From Eutreptiella sp. 'Long Island Sound 2002' (taxonomy: Eukaryota; Euglenozoa; Euglenophyceae; Eutreptiales; Eutreptiaceae), in the NCBI GenBank assembly GCA_964036045.1, contig OZ038385.1, positions 57,569,919 to 57,633,918 on the forward strand: 64,000 nt of DNA, given 5' to 3'. How positions within the stretch are numbered: the stretch's first letter is position 1; each line of letters begins with the position of its first letter. Shown piece by piece: positions 35,728 through 46,710 of this stretch. A program made the translations under genes and the position numbers. The notes under the pieces were generated by a model. That model did no database searches and was not told the DNA's origin. It saw only the letters and a list, made by a program, of their open reading frames with translations.

Positions 35728-36762
35728 ATGGTTGGGTCCGATGCAAATGGGGGTACGGGACAAGGGGGGGCCAGTCCAGCAACAAGCGCGTCATCAGCAG
35801 AAGTGGTCCAGGACCAGAGAGCCGCAGACATGATCACTGAGGCGGTGGACCAGGTGCGGTCTGACTGGAAGAAGTGGGCAGCAGGGCCGTACATGGTATT
35901 ACTCCAGAGCGAAGCCTACAAGATGAACGTGGCGGAATGGGAAATCGGCATGCACGAGTGGCTGGCGGTGGAGGACGTGTCGGACGAGATGCTGCAGCAG
36001 TTCATGGATACGGTCGGAGGAGATTTCACCGACAAGGCGGACTTGATCAGAGCAATGGGAGTGTATCACGGCCGGAAGCACATGCGACCCGATTTCGACG
36101 CGGGAATCTTCGTCAAAGATGCATACGCCATCGTGGAAGCAGATCAAACGCCCAACAAACAACGGATAGCGGAACTGGAGGCGAAGCTGGCCAGGGCCAC
36201 CCTCGAGATGGAGAAGGCAAAAGCGCGGGCAGCCCCGGCGCTCACCGACGAGGAGATAGCGAAAATGCTGGGCAGGGCGTTGCCATACCAGTGGATGACC
36301 ACGCTGGCATCCGCGGTGGCAGAGCTGCAGACCAGACCTTTGAATGCGGAAAACTGGCGGGAGGACAAGTTCGTGTTGGCGGTATGGAACGTGCTACACC
36401 AGGAAATCCTGGCGAGGCAAAATGGTAGGACGACAGTCCAGCAGCACAACGCGCAGACCCCGCAGACACCCAAGCAACAGACGGGAGCTAATGGCGAAGG
36501 ACGGCCTGCTAAGCCGGGCAGGTGCTTCCGGTGTGGCGAAGACGGGCACTGGGCCGCGGACTGCGGCAAGAAGGGGTCCACTGGAGGTTTCCAACAGATC
36601 GGCGACACCAGGCTCTGGGTGTCGGGTAGGGGCATGGACCTGAACCCCGAGTTGTTGTCAGCAATTGACTGGCTGTGTGTTGGACTTGTGGTGCAGTGCA
36701 TGTTTCGGTGCAGGGTGCATAATCTAAACGGGGCTGCTCATGGCATGCCCCACAGGACGTAA
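35728..36762 (+). CDS. Gag-like / LINE ORF1-like protein with CCHC zinc knuckle
   Basis: The coding frame is open from 35701, but the GC-rich protein-like part starts at the ATG at 35728 (MVGSDANGG). It has a Trp-rich helical region (DQVRSDWKKWAAGPYM), a Lys/Glu/Ala coiled-coil segment (AELEAKLARATLEMEKAKAR), and one zinc knuckle CFRCGEDGHWAADC starting at codon 36532. This is the layout of retroelement Gag or LINE ORF1 nucleic-acid-binding proteins. No reverse transcriptase follows within several kilobases, so it is either a truncated element, the first ORF of a degraded one, or a domesticated gag. It ends in TAA. Confidence 0.7.
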   Translation: MVGSDANGGTGQGGASPATSASSAEVVQDQRAADMITEAVDQVRSDWKKWAAGPYMVLLQSEAYKMNVAEWEIGMHEWLAVEDVSDEMLQQFMDTVGGDFTDKADLIRAMGVYHGRKHMRPDFDAGIFVKDAYAIVEADQTPNKQRIAELEAKLARATLEMEKAKARAAPALTDEEIAKMLGRALPYQWMTTLASAVAELQTRPLNAENWREDKFVLAVWNVLHQEILARQNGRTTVQQHNAQTPQTPKQQTGANGEGRPAKPGRCFRCGEDGHWAADCGKKGSTGGFQQIGDTRLWVSGRGMDLNPELLSAIDWLCVGLVVQCMFRCRVHNLNGAAHGMPHRT

Positions 36763-37833
36763 GGTCCGCTGGTCCAAAGGGGGCTGGTGTCCGTGTTCCC
36801 GCGGTGTTGAGCAGCCTGTGCCCAGGTGGTGCAGATTGCATCATCCAGGGTGCAGGGTTGTCATCCCGCAAGCCTCCTGGCTCCTACTGCCTAAGTGCGG
36901 TGGTGTACGCGCAGCACCTCTTTGCTGGGCACGGACTCCTTAATTTCCAGTGATCCCTTCCTCATACCCCAAAACTCTTCTACCACAATATCAAGGCCGT
37001 GCTTTAGAAACCCTCCCCGAAGATCTTGTGGTTGCTGAGCGGACCAGTTGATTGGAAGTTTTCCAGCCACACCCTGTGGCTTTGCCATCCTGTGCCCATT
37101 CTGCCGCCGCCTTTGGGCAATTTTGCTCTCTGGTACGCTGGTGATGTCTGAGGTTTAGCGCATTTCTAACTTTCTCCGCGGATCAGATGTGCACACGTGC
37201 TCGCTTGGTGCATGTTGAGTCAGTGCTGAAAGAAAGTTGTGGTGCCTGGTGTGTGGCCTGGCAACACATAGTCTTCACATCCATGTCTACATCTACACGC
37301 TCGGCTTGCTTCCTCCCCCCCCCCCCCCCCGCCCAACCCGAATGCAGCGAGCGGACACAGGGACGAGGAATGAACTGCTGAACAGACCTCGAGCTGAGGC
37401 TCCGCCGAACATTGGCAGATTGGACAGATGGCGATGACAGCTGTGGGGCAGGCGCAGCCAGAGCCAAATGCGGACACTGCAACCTGACCATTTGAGGCCC
37501 GCCCAACCCACAGCGCTGAAAGTGGCTATGGCGGGGCAGGGCCATTCAGTACATCAATACCGACCATCCATTGTGCCCAACCCACAGCTTTCCCCTTCCC
37601 TTGGGGATGGCCAAAGGCCGTTGATTGGCAGCTGGCGCGACTAGGGTGGGTGTTGAACTGCTGTCATTAGGATTTTTTGGGACTGCTGTTTTTTGTGGTC
37701 CGGAATGGAGGATTGGATGTTTGTGACGCGCTTGTAGAGGGAAAGAGGGGCTCACTCATGTCAGTGATTGTGCATGCTCTTCATAACAACATTGAACCGC
37801 AACCCCATGCTGTTTGTTTTGTTGTGATTTCAG
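36763..37833. other. Unassigned, with a C16 run
   Basis: Contains a C16 run at 37315-37330. No domain, RNA gene or clear repeat is seen; ORFs on both strands are short and overlap each other. Confidence 0.4.
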
Positions 37834-37982
37834 CCATGACTAGCATTGTTATTCCCTCAACCTGCTGCGAAACCTGCTCAAAATCAGCTCCGAAGGGCAA
37901 GCATGTCCAATTGTTCAAGATGAGGCGGAAGGTTGGAAAGGGCTTCTATTCCACGGTACCTGATGCCCCCAACAGTGAATAA
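37834..37982 (+). CDS. Candidate terminal exon, unknown protein
   Basis: A pyrimidine-biased segment ending gatttcag precedes an open frame that includes ATG at 37836 and ends in TAA at 37980. The product contains CCETC and GKHVQLFKMRRKVGKGFYS. The tail resembles the end of the candidate exon at 46489-46710 (GEHVQQFK...RKFYTV). Supported only by splice-like context and that similarity. Confidence 0.3.
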
Positions 37983-38395
37983 GGACAGGCGATATTTGGA
38001 AAGTTTGTTGTGCGTTGTACCATGCTGTGTAAGGTTTGAGGCCCGTGCGTGCTCTGCGGTTATGTGTGTCATGCACATGCACAGCCTTGTCTAAGCATGG
38101 GGTGGAGAACATTGATTTCCTGCCGGTGGGATACCGGGGCTGACGGCCATCGTCGGATTATGGCTAAGCATGGGGTGGGCGTTGAAACGTTGCTTTGCCT
38201 GGACTTTTGGGACCGCGGCCGTGCTTGAGCACGGGGGGGGGGGGTACCCATTAAGCATCGCCAACGAAACCCCTGTCCCTCGGAGCCCATTTTTCCTCTG
38301 CCCGTTCGTGGCATGTGCACGCAGTGAGTGTTGTTGCAGTCAATTTCGCTGCCTCCTTGCTTTTTACTCTCCCTGTTGCCTCTCTCTTCCCCCAG

Positions 38396-38505
38396 TCACG
38401 GATGCCCCGGTGGGGATCCCGCTGCCCCTGTGTGGCCCGACTGCTGTCCTTAAGCCCAAGAAGAATTCAGGAGTTGCATGGGCCAGGCCTTCAGCCACCT
38501 ACTGA
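38396..38505 (+). CDS. Candidate terminal exon, unknown protein
   Basis: A strong polypyrimidine tract (ctctctcttcccccag) precedes an open stretch encoding TDAPVGIPLPLCGPTAV and KPKKNSG, ending in TGA. No family recognised. Confidence 0.3.
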
Positions 38506-40088
38506 CTTCCCACAACTGTTGTTGTGAAATTAATTTCAGCAGCTTGTTGCGGTCCCCCAGCCGCTGTCAGCTGGTTTCCACTTCAGTGCTTGTATCCCCG
38601 AGATCACTGATTTGCCTGCCAATCCCAGCAGCCGCAAAGCACCTGTTACCGCCCTGCCACACTGTCTGGGGCATCAACTATCTCCCAAAGGGTTGGTTTC
38701 TCACTTCTGCAGCCATCATTCACCCTCCGAACAGTGTCTTTTCCATCTTCAACAGTGCAGATGGCAGGGTACCAACAACTACCATTAGCATGCTTTACAA
38801 CTGAAAAGCTGGAAATGCAGAACATGATGCACTCCATTGCTCTTGAATCTTGAAAGGTTTCATCAAGAACCGGAAATTGCGCATCCATGTTGCAGACTGA
38901 ATCGATTCTGATTCCTTCCAAGACATCAAGGTATTTTGGTGAATGTGGTGATGTTGCACTGCTGGTACTGCTGGTGGTACTGGTACCATTCCTGCAAGTG
39001 ATATGATTGGGTGCTGCTCCACGTCAGAAGAATTTTTTCAAAGGTGAGATTGGTTGCGACTCAGGATGTGCCTTAGGAAGGGGTTTGTATCTCATGACGC
39101 CCCTTGTGCTAGCTAATTTTTCGAACTTTTGCCAGACTCTGCAGCAAATAAACCCCGGCGTGAGTTAGGATCTAGCCACTTTGAATTCATTTTGACTTGG
39201 TTCTTGGTCTTCGCAGACCACTGAATGCTTTTTTAGTGCTGGCATAGCCCCACAGCCTTTGTAGTAACAGTGTCCCTCCAGAAGCGACACAGACAATTTG
39301 CCCTTGTGGACTGGTCTTTCTTGGCCATGTTACTTTCAGCAGCAATGTGTGGATCAAAAAGCCAACCCCTTTTGGTGCCCCTGATGTGATTGGACAGGCT
39401 TGCACGTCATCATGTATAGGAATTTGGTCCTTCTGGGTTCCCCCAAAAAGGGCCCCCCACCACTTTTAGGACCACCGTATCCCCTGCAAAGCCCTCTTGG
39501 CCATATAACAGTGTTTTTTTTTAACTGCAGCCTGGTTTGATGTGTTTTCCGCCCTCTGTGGAAAGGTGTATCCGCTGCTCACTCTTTTCAGAATATGTTA
39601 CCCCTTTAAGAACCCCTTCCTTCCCCTTGCGTCTTTTAGTTTTTTGTTCCTTAATCCAACCTTTAGACCATTGTCAATCGTCATAGACAGCGGAAACCCA
39701 AGTAGAGACACTGTGCTGCACGCATCAAAAGCTGATGTTGCATACTGTACAACTGTAGTCTATTTGATGGGGAACTGGAGTTCTTGGGGACGTTGGCTGG
39801 GTCATGACCCTTGTCCCATCTGTTGTCCCACACCACATAGAGGTTTCTTTGCTTTTCAGGCTCTGAGCCAACAAGGAACACACTCAGTTGCTCGATAGCT
39901 GGAAACAAGTGTGCAATAGTACATGCATTATTGTGGTGAGGTTGGAGCATGGCGGACACTTACTGCTCTTGAGTGTGTTTCTGGTAGAGACATAAGCAAC
40001 ACACTCATGCCTCTTGGCCCTGCATTGTTTTGGGAGAGTATGTTGTATTATTCTCATCCAACATTTGATTCCAAGTCGTTCTTGAGCA
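38506..40088. other. Unassigned, with minus-strand ORF fragments
   Basis: Several protein-like fragments lie on the minus strand (38646-38921, 39187-39405, 39681-39959) in different frames, possibly one decayed gene or transposase. None shows a motif I can name. Confidence 0.25.
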
Positions 40089-41346
40089 CCCCCCCCCCCC
40101 CCCTGGCCCCCAAGCCGCCACAAAAACGGCAGGAGCCAGAGGTGTGGGAACAGTTAGCGCAACTCAAGCTACCGGGGGCGCAACGAGATTTCATGCGAAG
40201 GGCGCTGTGGAAAAAGCTAGCAGTGGGGGCGCGCACGCAGCACGCATATCATCAGCCCAACTGCATTTTATGCTCTGTACCGGAAACTATCAAACATGTG
40301 CTTACAGCGTGCAAATTCTGGCCAGTGGCCGTGGATATTGTGCGTAAAGCCTTTGGCCCGGTATGGGGCCGAGACGGGGCCATGTGCCCCATGGATACGT
40401 TGCTTGTGGCTCAGCCACTGTTATCGCTGAACACCACGCAGGGACTGGCGCTATGGGCTGCGGCAAGAGCGTCCTGGGTCCTGCGATGTGATGCAAAATT
40501 TAGATCGCTGTCGGTGGCAATGCCTGACTTTGTAGTAGCCTGGATGACACTTGTAGAGGTGTGGGCGTCAGCACCACAGTCATCATTTGTGAGGCAAGAG
40601 GCCAAGCATCTGTGCAACTGTCTAAGGAAATTCTTGGATGGAGATCAGCCATTTCCCTCCATGCAGCCACAGGGGGCAATTGTCAGAGGACGGGGGGTAC
40701 AAGTGCCAAAAAAGGCAAAATGGGCATCGGTTTTGCCGGGCCTGCTGCAGAGAATTGACGCTAAAGCACAGCAAGGATGGGATGTGGCTTTTGTTGATGG
40801 GTCCAAGCAGGAGACAGGTGGTGTGCATCATGCAGGCTATGGTGTGTGGTTTGGGGACAATGACGCTCGCAATGAGGAGCTGCCGCTATTGAACACAGAG
40901 CGGCAATCTATAACTCGGGCAGAGCTGAGAGCAGCCCTTCGGGCTGTATATCATAAATGCCCAGGACGGCCTCTCCTGGTGGTGACAGACTCGGAACTGG
41001 TGTATAAAGGGTTAACAGGAAAATGCAACAAGTGGTCCAGGCACAAATGGGTGGGCTCCAGGGGACCGCTGGCGCATGTTGATCTGTGGGAGGATTTGTG
41101 GGGGCAGTGGCAGCTACTAGGGGACAGTGTGGATGTGCTATGGGTGCCGTCACATGTGGGGGTCACGGGAAATGAGCATGCAGACGCCAAGGCGTCCAAG
41201 GGAGCGAGAAAGGCATATGAATGTGTCATGAAACAAAAATCAGTGCAGGATATCTGGGGGAGTTGGGACTGCAGGAAATGCCTGACTCGTATGACACGGA
41301 CTCAAACTGCTCGGGGGGGGTCCCACATTTCAGAGGAATTAAATGA
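40089..41346 (+). pseudogene. 5'-truncated LINE pol fragment: zinc knuckle plus RNase H
   Basis: Begins at a C15 run (40089-40103). The frame then aligns with the C-terminal third of the LINE at 52.9-57.5 kb: EVWEQLAQLKLP, the zinc motif CILCSVPETIKHVLTAC (C-x2-C-x7-H-x4-C), and an RNase H with FVDGSKQ, RAELRAAL, TDSELVYKG and WVPSHVGVTGNEHAD. All four RNase H acidic positions are present. Endonuclease and RT are missing. After the G8 run at 41313-41320 the aligned frame shifts; in the alternative frame the protein would stop at TGA 41344-41346, overlapping an ATG at 41343 exactly as in the longer LINE. Confidence 0.88.
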
Positions 41347-41420
41347 GGACAACTCAGAGAACTGGCCCAAGCGGTGTCGGTACAGCTAATCGGGGCCATG
41401 GGGAGGGCAGAGTGAGGTGA
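41343..41420 (+). CDS. Small ORF at the 3' end of the LINE fragment
   Basis: A 25-codon ORF beginning MRTTQRTG overlaps the stop of the preceding pol frame as ATGA. The start codon and the next codons resemble the second ORF of the LINE at 57.5 kb (MRTGHTHQG). Shorter than that ORF, so probably truncated. Confidence 0.4.
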   Translation: MRTTQRTGPSGVGTANRGHGEGRVR

Positions 41421-43222
41421 CCTGCGAACAATGCTATGTCTGTGAACAAACAGTGCTGCAGTGCAGCAGAACAATGTTGTTGGCGATGACCTATGACCTG
41501 TGTCACGGGGGTCATATGGTAGCTGAGTATATCCGTTGCTTCACACCCCCCCTGGCCCCCAACGAAGCTAGCGCCAAAAAAAAGCATGCAGCAGTGCATG
41601 TATTGTTGCCTCTTGGAGTCGTGCCTGCCCCACAGTCATGCAATGCAGTAAATGCTCACATCAAGAGTTTATAGTTATCAGTCATGAAAAGGGGTGTATA
41701 TATACGCTGATTTATAATTATTGACCAAGCTACGGTGGTGTCTCACCACTATTAGGCTGTAGCCCTTCGTGATATTTTACACCTGCTTTGTGCAAAGGGG
41801 AAGGAGTGCTCAAGCTGCCAGCCTGCCGTCAAATTTACGGGTTTAGGATGGACAATTGATGACATTTAGCCAGGTGGCTGGCCAAATATCCATGCTCGAT
41901 GCAGGATACAAGAGCTGCCCCTCTCTTGTGCAAGGAACCTCATCAGAAGGGATTATCAGTATCAGCAGCAGTCTGGCATTAGGATCATCGGGAATAAAGG
42001 CACAGCAAAGGTTTTTTGGACCTGCCCCCAATCCATGCTTTGGGGGCAGCAATGGTGCTCTTCATCTCGAATGCCACCGATATTTCTGCCACACTTTGGG
42101 AATGTTCTTCATGAGTTTTCTACATCGGTGTCTACCTGGACCCCAGTTCTGGGATTTTCCCACAAGCTACAAGTTCTTGGGGGGGAAATGAGGTTGATTC
42201 TATCGATGGCATCCATGTGTTCAGAATTTGTGTGGAAGGCGGTGAAAGAAAGGGTGTTTGGTGGTTGTTGAAGGGTTTGGGCGACACAATTCACACATAG
42301 TTGTTATGTAGCTACACTAGGGGCACACTATGCGCACTTTCCACCCCTTTTCAGCGCGTTTCACCCCATTTGCAACCACCTTCAGTCTTTCTTACCTTTT
42401 GTAGGTGGAGATTGGCATGTGCGGCCAGCTCGTTCACGCATGAAAAGACTGTGGGTTGAATACAATGCTAGGGCAGGCATTAATATCAGCCTCTAGGCAG
42501 GGACCTCCGCCGACCCTGAATGCCTTCGTCGACAATTTGACCTTGTGCCTGCGAGCTGGGTGAGAGGTGCCACAAATATTAAACAAGGTGGTTTTGGAGG
42601 GTTTCCTATCTGGTGGCAAACGTGCATGCAGTGCCCCAGTGCCCCAGTGCACACACAGTGCAACAACATTGAGGTGCACACCTCTAAGGGATATCACTCT
42701 TCAGTCAACCAAAGCATCTCCCTGTTGAGTACTTATTGAGCATGGATGGCTCAGATTTCTCGGTGTGTAAGTTGTTTTGCCAAGGAAATTGTGTGTTTCT
42801 TCCCGGTATTGCAATTGCTTCTTATTGTTGGTGTGCCGGTCCCCCTGTGCCAAAAAATTCCTGTTGCTGAATCGATTGCTCTGTATCAGTGTCTCTATTG
42901 TCTAAATTAGTGTGTTGGAGTCACCTTAGCAATGGCCCCATGCAAGTCCATGGAAAGCTGGCGCTCATGTCACACTTCAATACGTATTTGTGTAATGTAA
43001 CCATCTGCGCCTAAACATGCACTTGCTGAAGTGGGCATTACCTATCCCTGCCCCTTGTCCAGCACCGGCTTTGTCCAACCGCCGCAGGGTTGTGAGAGGT
43101 GGCGTTGCATTCTGTTACACTGCCACATCATGGGGAGAAGTGGGTGACACCGCACGTGTTTTGGTGACACCCTGCAGAAGGGGCTGTGGGAAAAGGACCC
43201 GATATCAAGCTGTGTCGGAGCG
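41421..43222. other. Unassigned, with one TAG-interrupted frame
   Basis: From ATG 42440 a frame reads HVRPARSRMKRLW upstream and continues, after a TAG near 42494, into AGTSADPECLRRQFDLVPA and beyond to 42739. This suggests a decayed gene with one nonsense change. No family recognised; the remainder shows no features. Confidence 0.3.
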
Positions 43223-43756
43223 TTGAACATATGTGTGCATGGGCAAGGGGTGGGTTCGACGCTCAGACTGGTTCACGTCATGAATCAGTTGCCCCTTTTA
43301 ACAATGATCCATTCTATACCCTGGCGGGATGTGTATGAGAGGGCCAAGAGCTTGCAGTTTGGTATGGAGCATATTTGGTCTTGGATTTGGAAGTTGGAAT
43401 ACGAAGAGCACCAGGAGGCAGTTGGCCTCTTGCACCCTCTTTGCAACCCTGAATCCAAAGGCCATACTCTTGCAAAATTCTGCAAGGCTCAGTTTGTTGA
43501 GCCATTGTCTGAAATTTCTCCTCTCCTTGACAGACACTTGTGGTACATCTCTGTTTTCGATCCCCGCATACAATTGCTCCTGAACATTCCGTTGCAATGT
43601 CTTTTAAGCCTTTCTATAATCCTCGAAGAACCAACTGTGAGGGTTCAGGCAATGGCTTGGGTTCCTTTGCAGTTTTGTTTTTGGTGTGTTTTTGTTGCAG
43701 AATTGGAGTGCAGAGCCAGCATTGAGGCTGTCAGGCAAACAACGATTGAGGGATAG
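43223..43756 (+). CDS. Hypothetical ORF, 177 codons
   Basis: Protein-like sequence with many Trp and acidic residues (WSWIWKLEYEEHQEAVGLL, FVEPLSEISPLLDRHLW). Low GC relative to the mobile elements. A competing minus-strand ORF overlaps it. Function unknown; it could be an exon or chance. Confidence 0.25.
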   Translation: MNICVHGQGVGSTLRLVHVMNQLPLLTMIHSIPWRDVYERAKSLQFGMEHIWSWIWKLEYEEHQEAVGLLHPLCNPESKGHTLAKFCKAQFVEPLSEISPLLDRHLWYISVFDPRIQLLLNIPLQCLLSLSIILEEPTVRVQAMAWVPLQFCFWCVFVAELECRASIEAVRQTTIEG

Positions 43757-45966
43757 TCATTTATTCGTTTCCAACAAAAGACCTTTTAATCAAGGATGCC
43801 AAGATTGGAGAGGAGTGCAAGTTCCTGTCCAATTGGAAATTTCGGCTGGCCCCTTTGGTCCATAGTGGGAGTGTTTTCATTGTAGGCCTCCGCTTCTTCA
43901 TCGCAAATATCACCTCTTTCTGCCAATATTTCGCTTGGCAATTGGCACTAGCCACAAGCTGTATGGCTGCAGTTGAGGGTCAAACGGGACAAATCAAGAC
44001 GAGAAGAACAGAGTTACTAGTCTGGGAGGGATTGTTATTTCGTGTCGATCATTTGATGGGGTTGGGCAATAGTGATGAGAAAAACAAGGTTGAGGAAAAG
44101 CAGATCGTACGGTAGCAGTACGGTATCAGACCTCACAAGCCCTGGGATTGTGGGTTCTCTGGGATGTCAGCGTCAACACCTATTTTCTCCGCTTCGAAAA
44201 GAGGGGTTTGGCTGAAAGTACTTGTTGGCTTCTGCAACAAAATCGCTGTGTACCACTGAACATGCGCTTGACTGAGTGCTGGAGGTTGCCCAAGAGCCCC
44301 CATCTCTCTCAAACACAACATGGTTGCTAAACAAGACAAGAATTCCGGGAATTTGTACATAGGCCTAATTTGCAATCAACGATTTCTTCAGCCAGCCAGA
44401 TCTGCAAGCTCAGGGTATTGGTTGTGCTGCACAAGTGCAAGACCCGCTACTGTTAATAGTATTAGATTTCTTCCAGCCTTAGTGTCAGGGGTGTGCCTGC
44501 TCCTTCGCCTGCGAACCCTGCCGTGGGTGACTTTGGGATGTTCTCGGAGGTATGTGAGTGCCCACTGCTCTACATTGGTCCTTTATTTGCAGGACCCCCC
44601 TTCCACGCCGTGTGCCATTTTTCTGTGCGCCCCCCATAGACCCTGTTCCGCTTAGGGCAATGTCTCTAAATCAACGAATGAAGAATTCGGCAGGTTCGTC
44701 GAGGGTACCCATCCGTCTTCTCAGGTACCACTTTTTGTTTGGGCAAATACTGTTTCCTCTGCAGCCCCGTCTTATTTTTGACCAAACTGCTGCGCGAGCC
44801 CCCCCCCCCCCCCGTTTTCCCTGAAGTTCCTTCTGCTGCTTCCCACAGTCCATGGTCTTACTGCTGCCTGATGCAGTTATGCTGTTCTTCATGTGCCCGA
44901 GTACAATTCAGTCCCATTCATTTGTGTGGTTTGTGCAACGGGGCTGGAGAACTATTGGCTCAAAGTGTCCAATGGCGGGGTCGTTTGGTCTGCCAGCACC
45001 AATGTCCATTGTGTCTCCGCTCCAGAAGCCGAATTGCTTGTTGCGTGACATGGCGTCGCTGGGCTGTCAAGTGCGTTGAAAGGCAGTCCATTGGGTTTGC
45101 TTGGCGTTGTTTGAGCGGGGCAATTCAACAAAAAGGGGAGGGTTTGGGGCCGATCAGATATTTCTCTCTGTCGATCATTCTTTTCCCCTGTGCCCGCACA
45201 CAGTGCCCTGGGCGGTCCTGTCAGTTCCTGGTGCTCTTTGAGTTGTGATTTTTATCTCAACTAATTGCCAGTGGGGACTGAAACCGGGGAGCGTTTCGCC
45301 GCCCACAGTCTCTGGTCCCCTCCCAGGGTGATGTTGCGGCATAGCAGAGCGCATGTGCCTTTTCCAGTTAAGGACCGCCCTGCCACACGCCAGCGGCATT
45401 CCTGGCGCACAAAGCCAAACAGGAAACGCCTGCCGTAGGATGACTGCAAGGCCCGTGTGGCAACAGTGCTGGAGACGCATCGGTGTGAGCAGAAGATGTT
45501 ACGGGACGCAAGTCAGCGGACCTATGGACACCAGATCACCAAGCTGTAAGAAAAGACACACCTTCTCTGCGGTTTGGTGATCTCTGGACAACTGCGAGCA
45601 GGTTGTTCCGCACGTGGGATGGCTCAAGCCTGCAACCCCCGATGCCTGACGCCTCTCAGTAGATGCATCCCTAGGTCCCAAGGTGATGACACTCATGCTC
45701 TTTCATAGGACACCAACTCAGGAATGCTGGTGCCCATGACCATGTGTTGGAAGTAGGGCATCTCTGCAGTCCACAATCGAAAGCAAACGCCCCGAATCCT
45801 CGAAGCTTGCGCTGGTGTGGATTCGGCTGGTTGCGAAAGCACGCAAGTCCAGCTCTGGTCTGAATACTGGTTGAGCAGTGCTTGCTGTTTACAACTGGTT
45901 TTCGACTTTTCGACGTCTTGATTGCACATCTTAGGCACCACCCTAGTGCATTTTGCATCCTTCCCC
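43757..45966. other. Unassigned, with a C15 run and a Cys-rich frame
   Basis: Holds a C15 run at 44799-44813. After a splice-like tgcttcccacag near 44848 a Cys-rich frame follows (LCGLCNGAGELL, CQHQCPLCLRSRSR) to 45248, which could be a zinc-binding exon. Everything else lacks identifiable features. Confidence 0.25.
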
Positions 45967-46026
45967 CCGATGGGGGAGTGTCTGAACTGGGGCGGCCCGA
46001 TGGGGGAGTGTCTGAACTGGGGCGGC
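45967..46026. repeat. Two tandem 30-bp repeats
   Basis: The 30-bp unit beginning ccgatgggggagtgtctgaa is present twice, back to back and identical. Confidence 0.95.
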
Positions 46027-46488
46027 ATACTCTGTGGTACGAAAAAAACCTGTTGTGCAGTGCATGCCATGTGCAAGACTCTTGATGCTTGGTTGCTGCC
46101 CCAGCAGCGAGACCTGCACAGTGTGAAGAGATGCCGAAGGTGCTGTGAGACTGCGACTGCGTTGCAAGACAACAACAGCAGAGGCCAGTTGGGGTATTGA
46201 TACTCTCGCCCCCCTCTTGTGAGAGCAACACGAGGTGTTGTTTCGGCAACTTTTGGAATCATATCCCCCCATCCTTGTCCAGCACCCCCCCCCCCCCCAT
46301 TGTCCATCCCCCTCCCACGGGGTGGAACCGTCACCAGCTAGTTCCAAAACGAACACATCCGTGTCACACGGTGGTTGTTTTTTTTTTGTGCCCTCGTGTG
46401 CTAGATTGCTGTGAAGTGGTTCCTGCGAAGTCTGCGCAGGAAAACTGGGGGTTAGGGAACACCTTTGGGGAGAAGTTGTCTTACCCAG

Positions 46489-46710
46489 GACATCCCGGAG
46501 GAAAAGTGGAACCCCAAAAAACTGGTGGCACCAAGTGCGCCCAAATTTGCACCCAAGCCCAAACTTGCACCCAAACGTGCAAAGCAGCCTGCAGCGAAGC
46601 CTGCTGCAGCCAGCTTGTCCATCCCTGTTGCTGATGGGGAACATGTGCAGCAGTTCAAGACTCTGTGGGACCGTAAGAGGAAGTTTTACACTGTCCTTGG
46701 TCAGGAGTAG
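46489..46710 (+). CDS. Candidate terminal exon, Ala/Lys/Pro-rich protein
   Basis: A tcttacccag acceptor-like sequence precedes an open frame: DIPEEKWNPKKLVAPSAPK, then a run of APK/KPAAK-type repeats typical of basic disordered tails, then VADGEHVQQFKTLWDRKRKF, ending in TAG at 46708. Upstream exons are not identified. Confidence 0.35.
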   Translation, partial: DIPEEKWNPKKLVAPSAPKFAPKPKLAPKRAKQPAAKPAAASLSIPVADGEHVQQFKTLWDRKRKFYTVLGQE

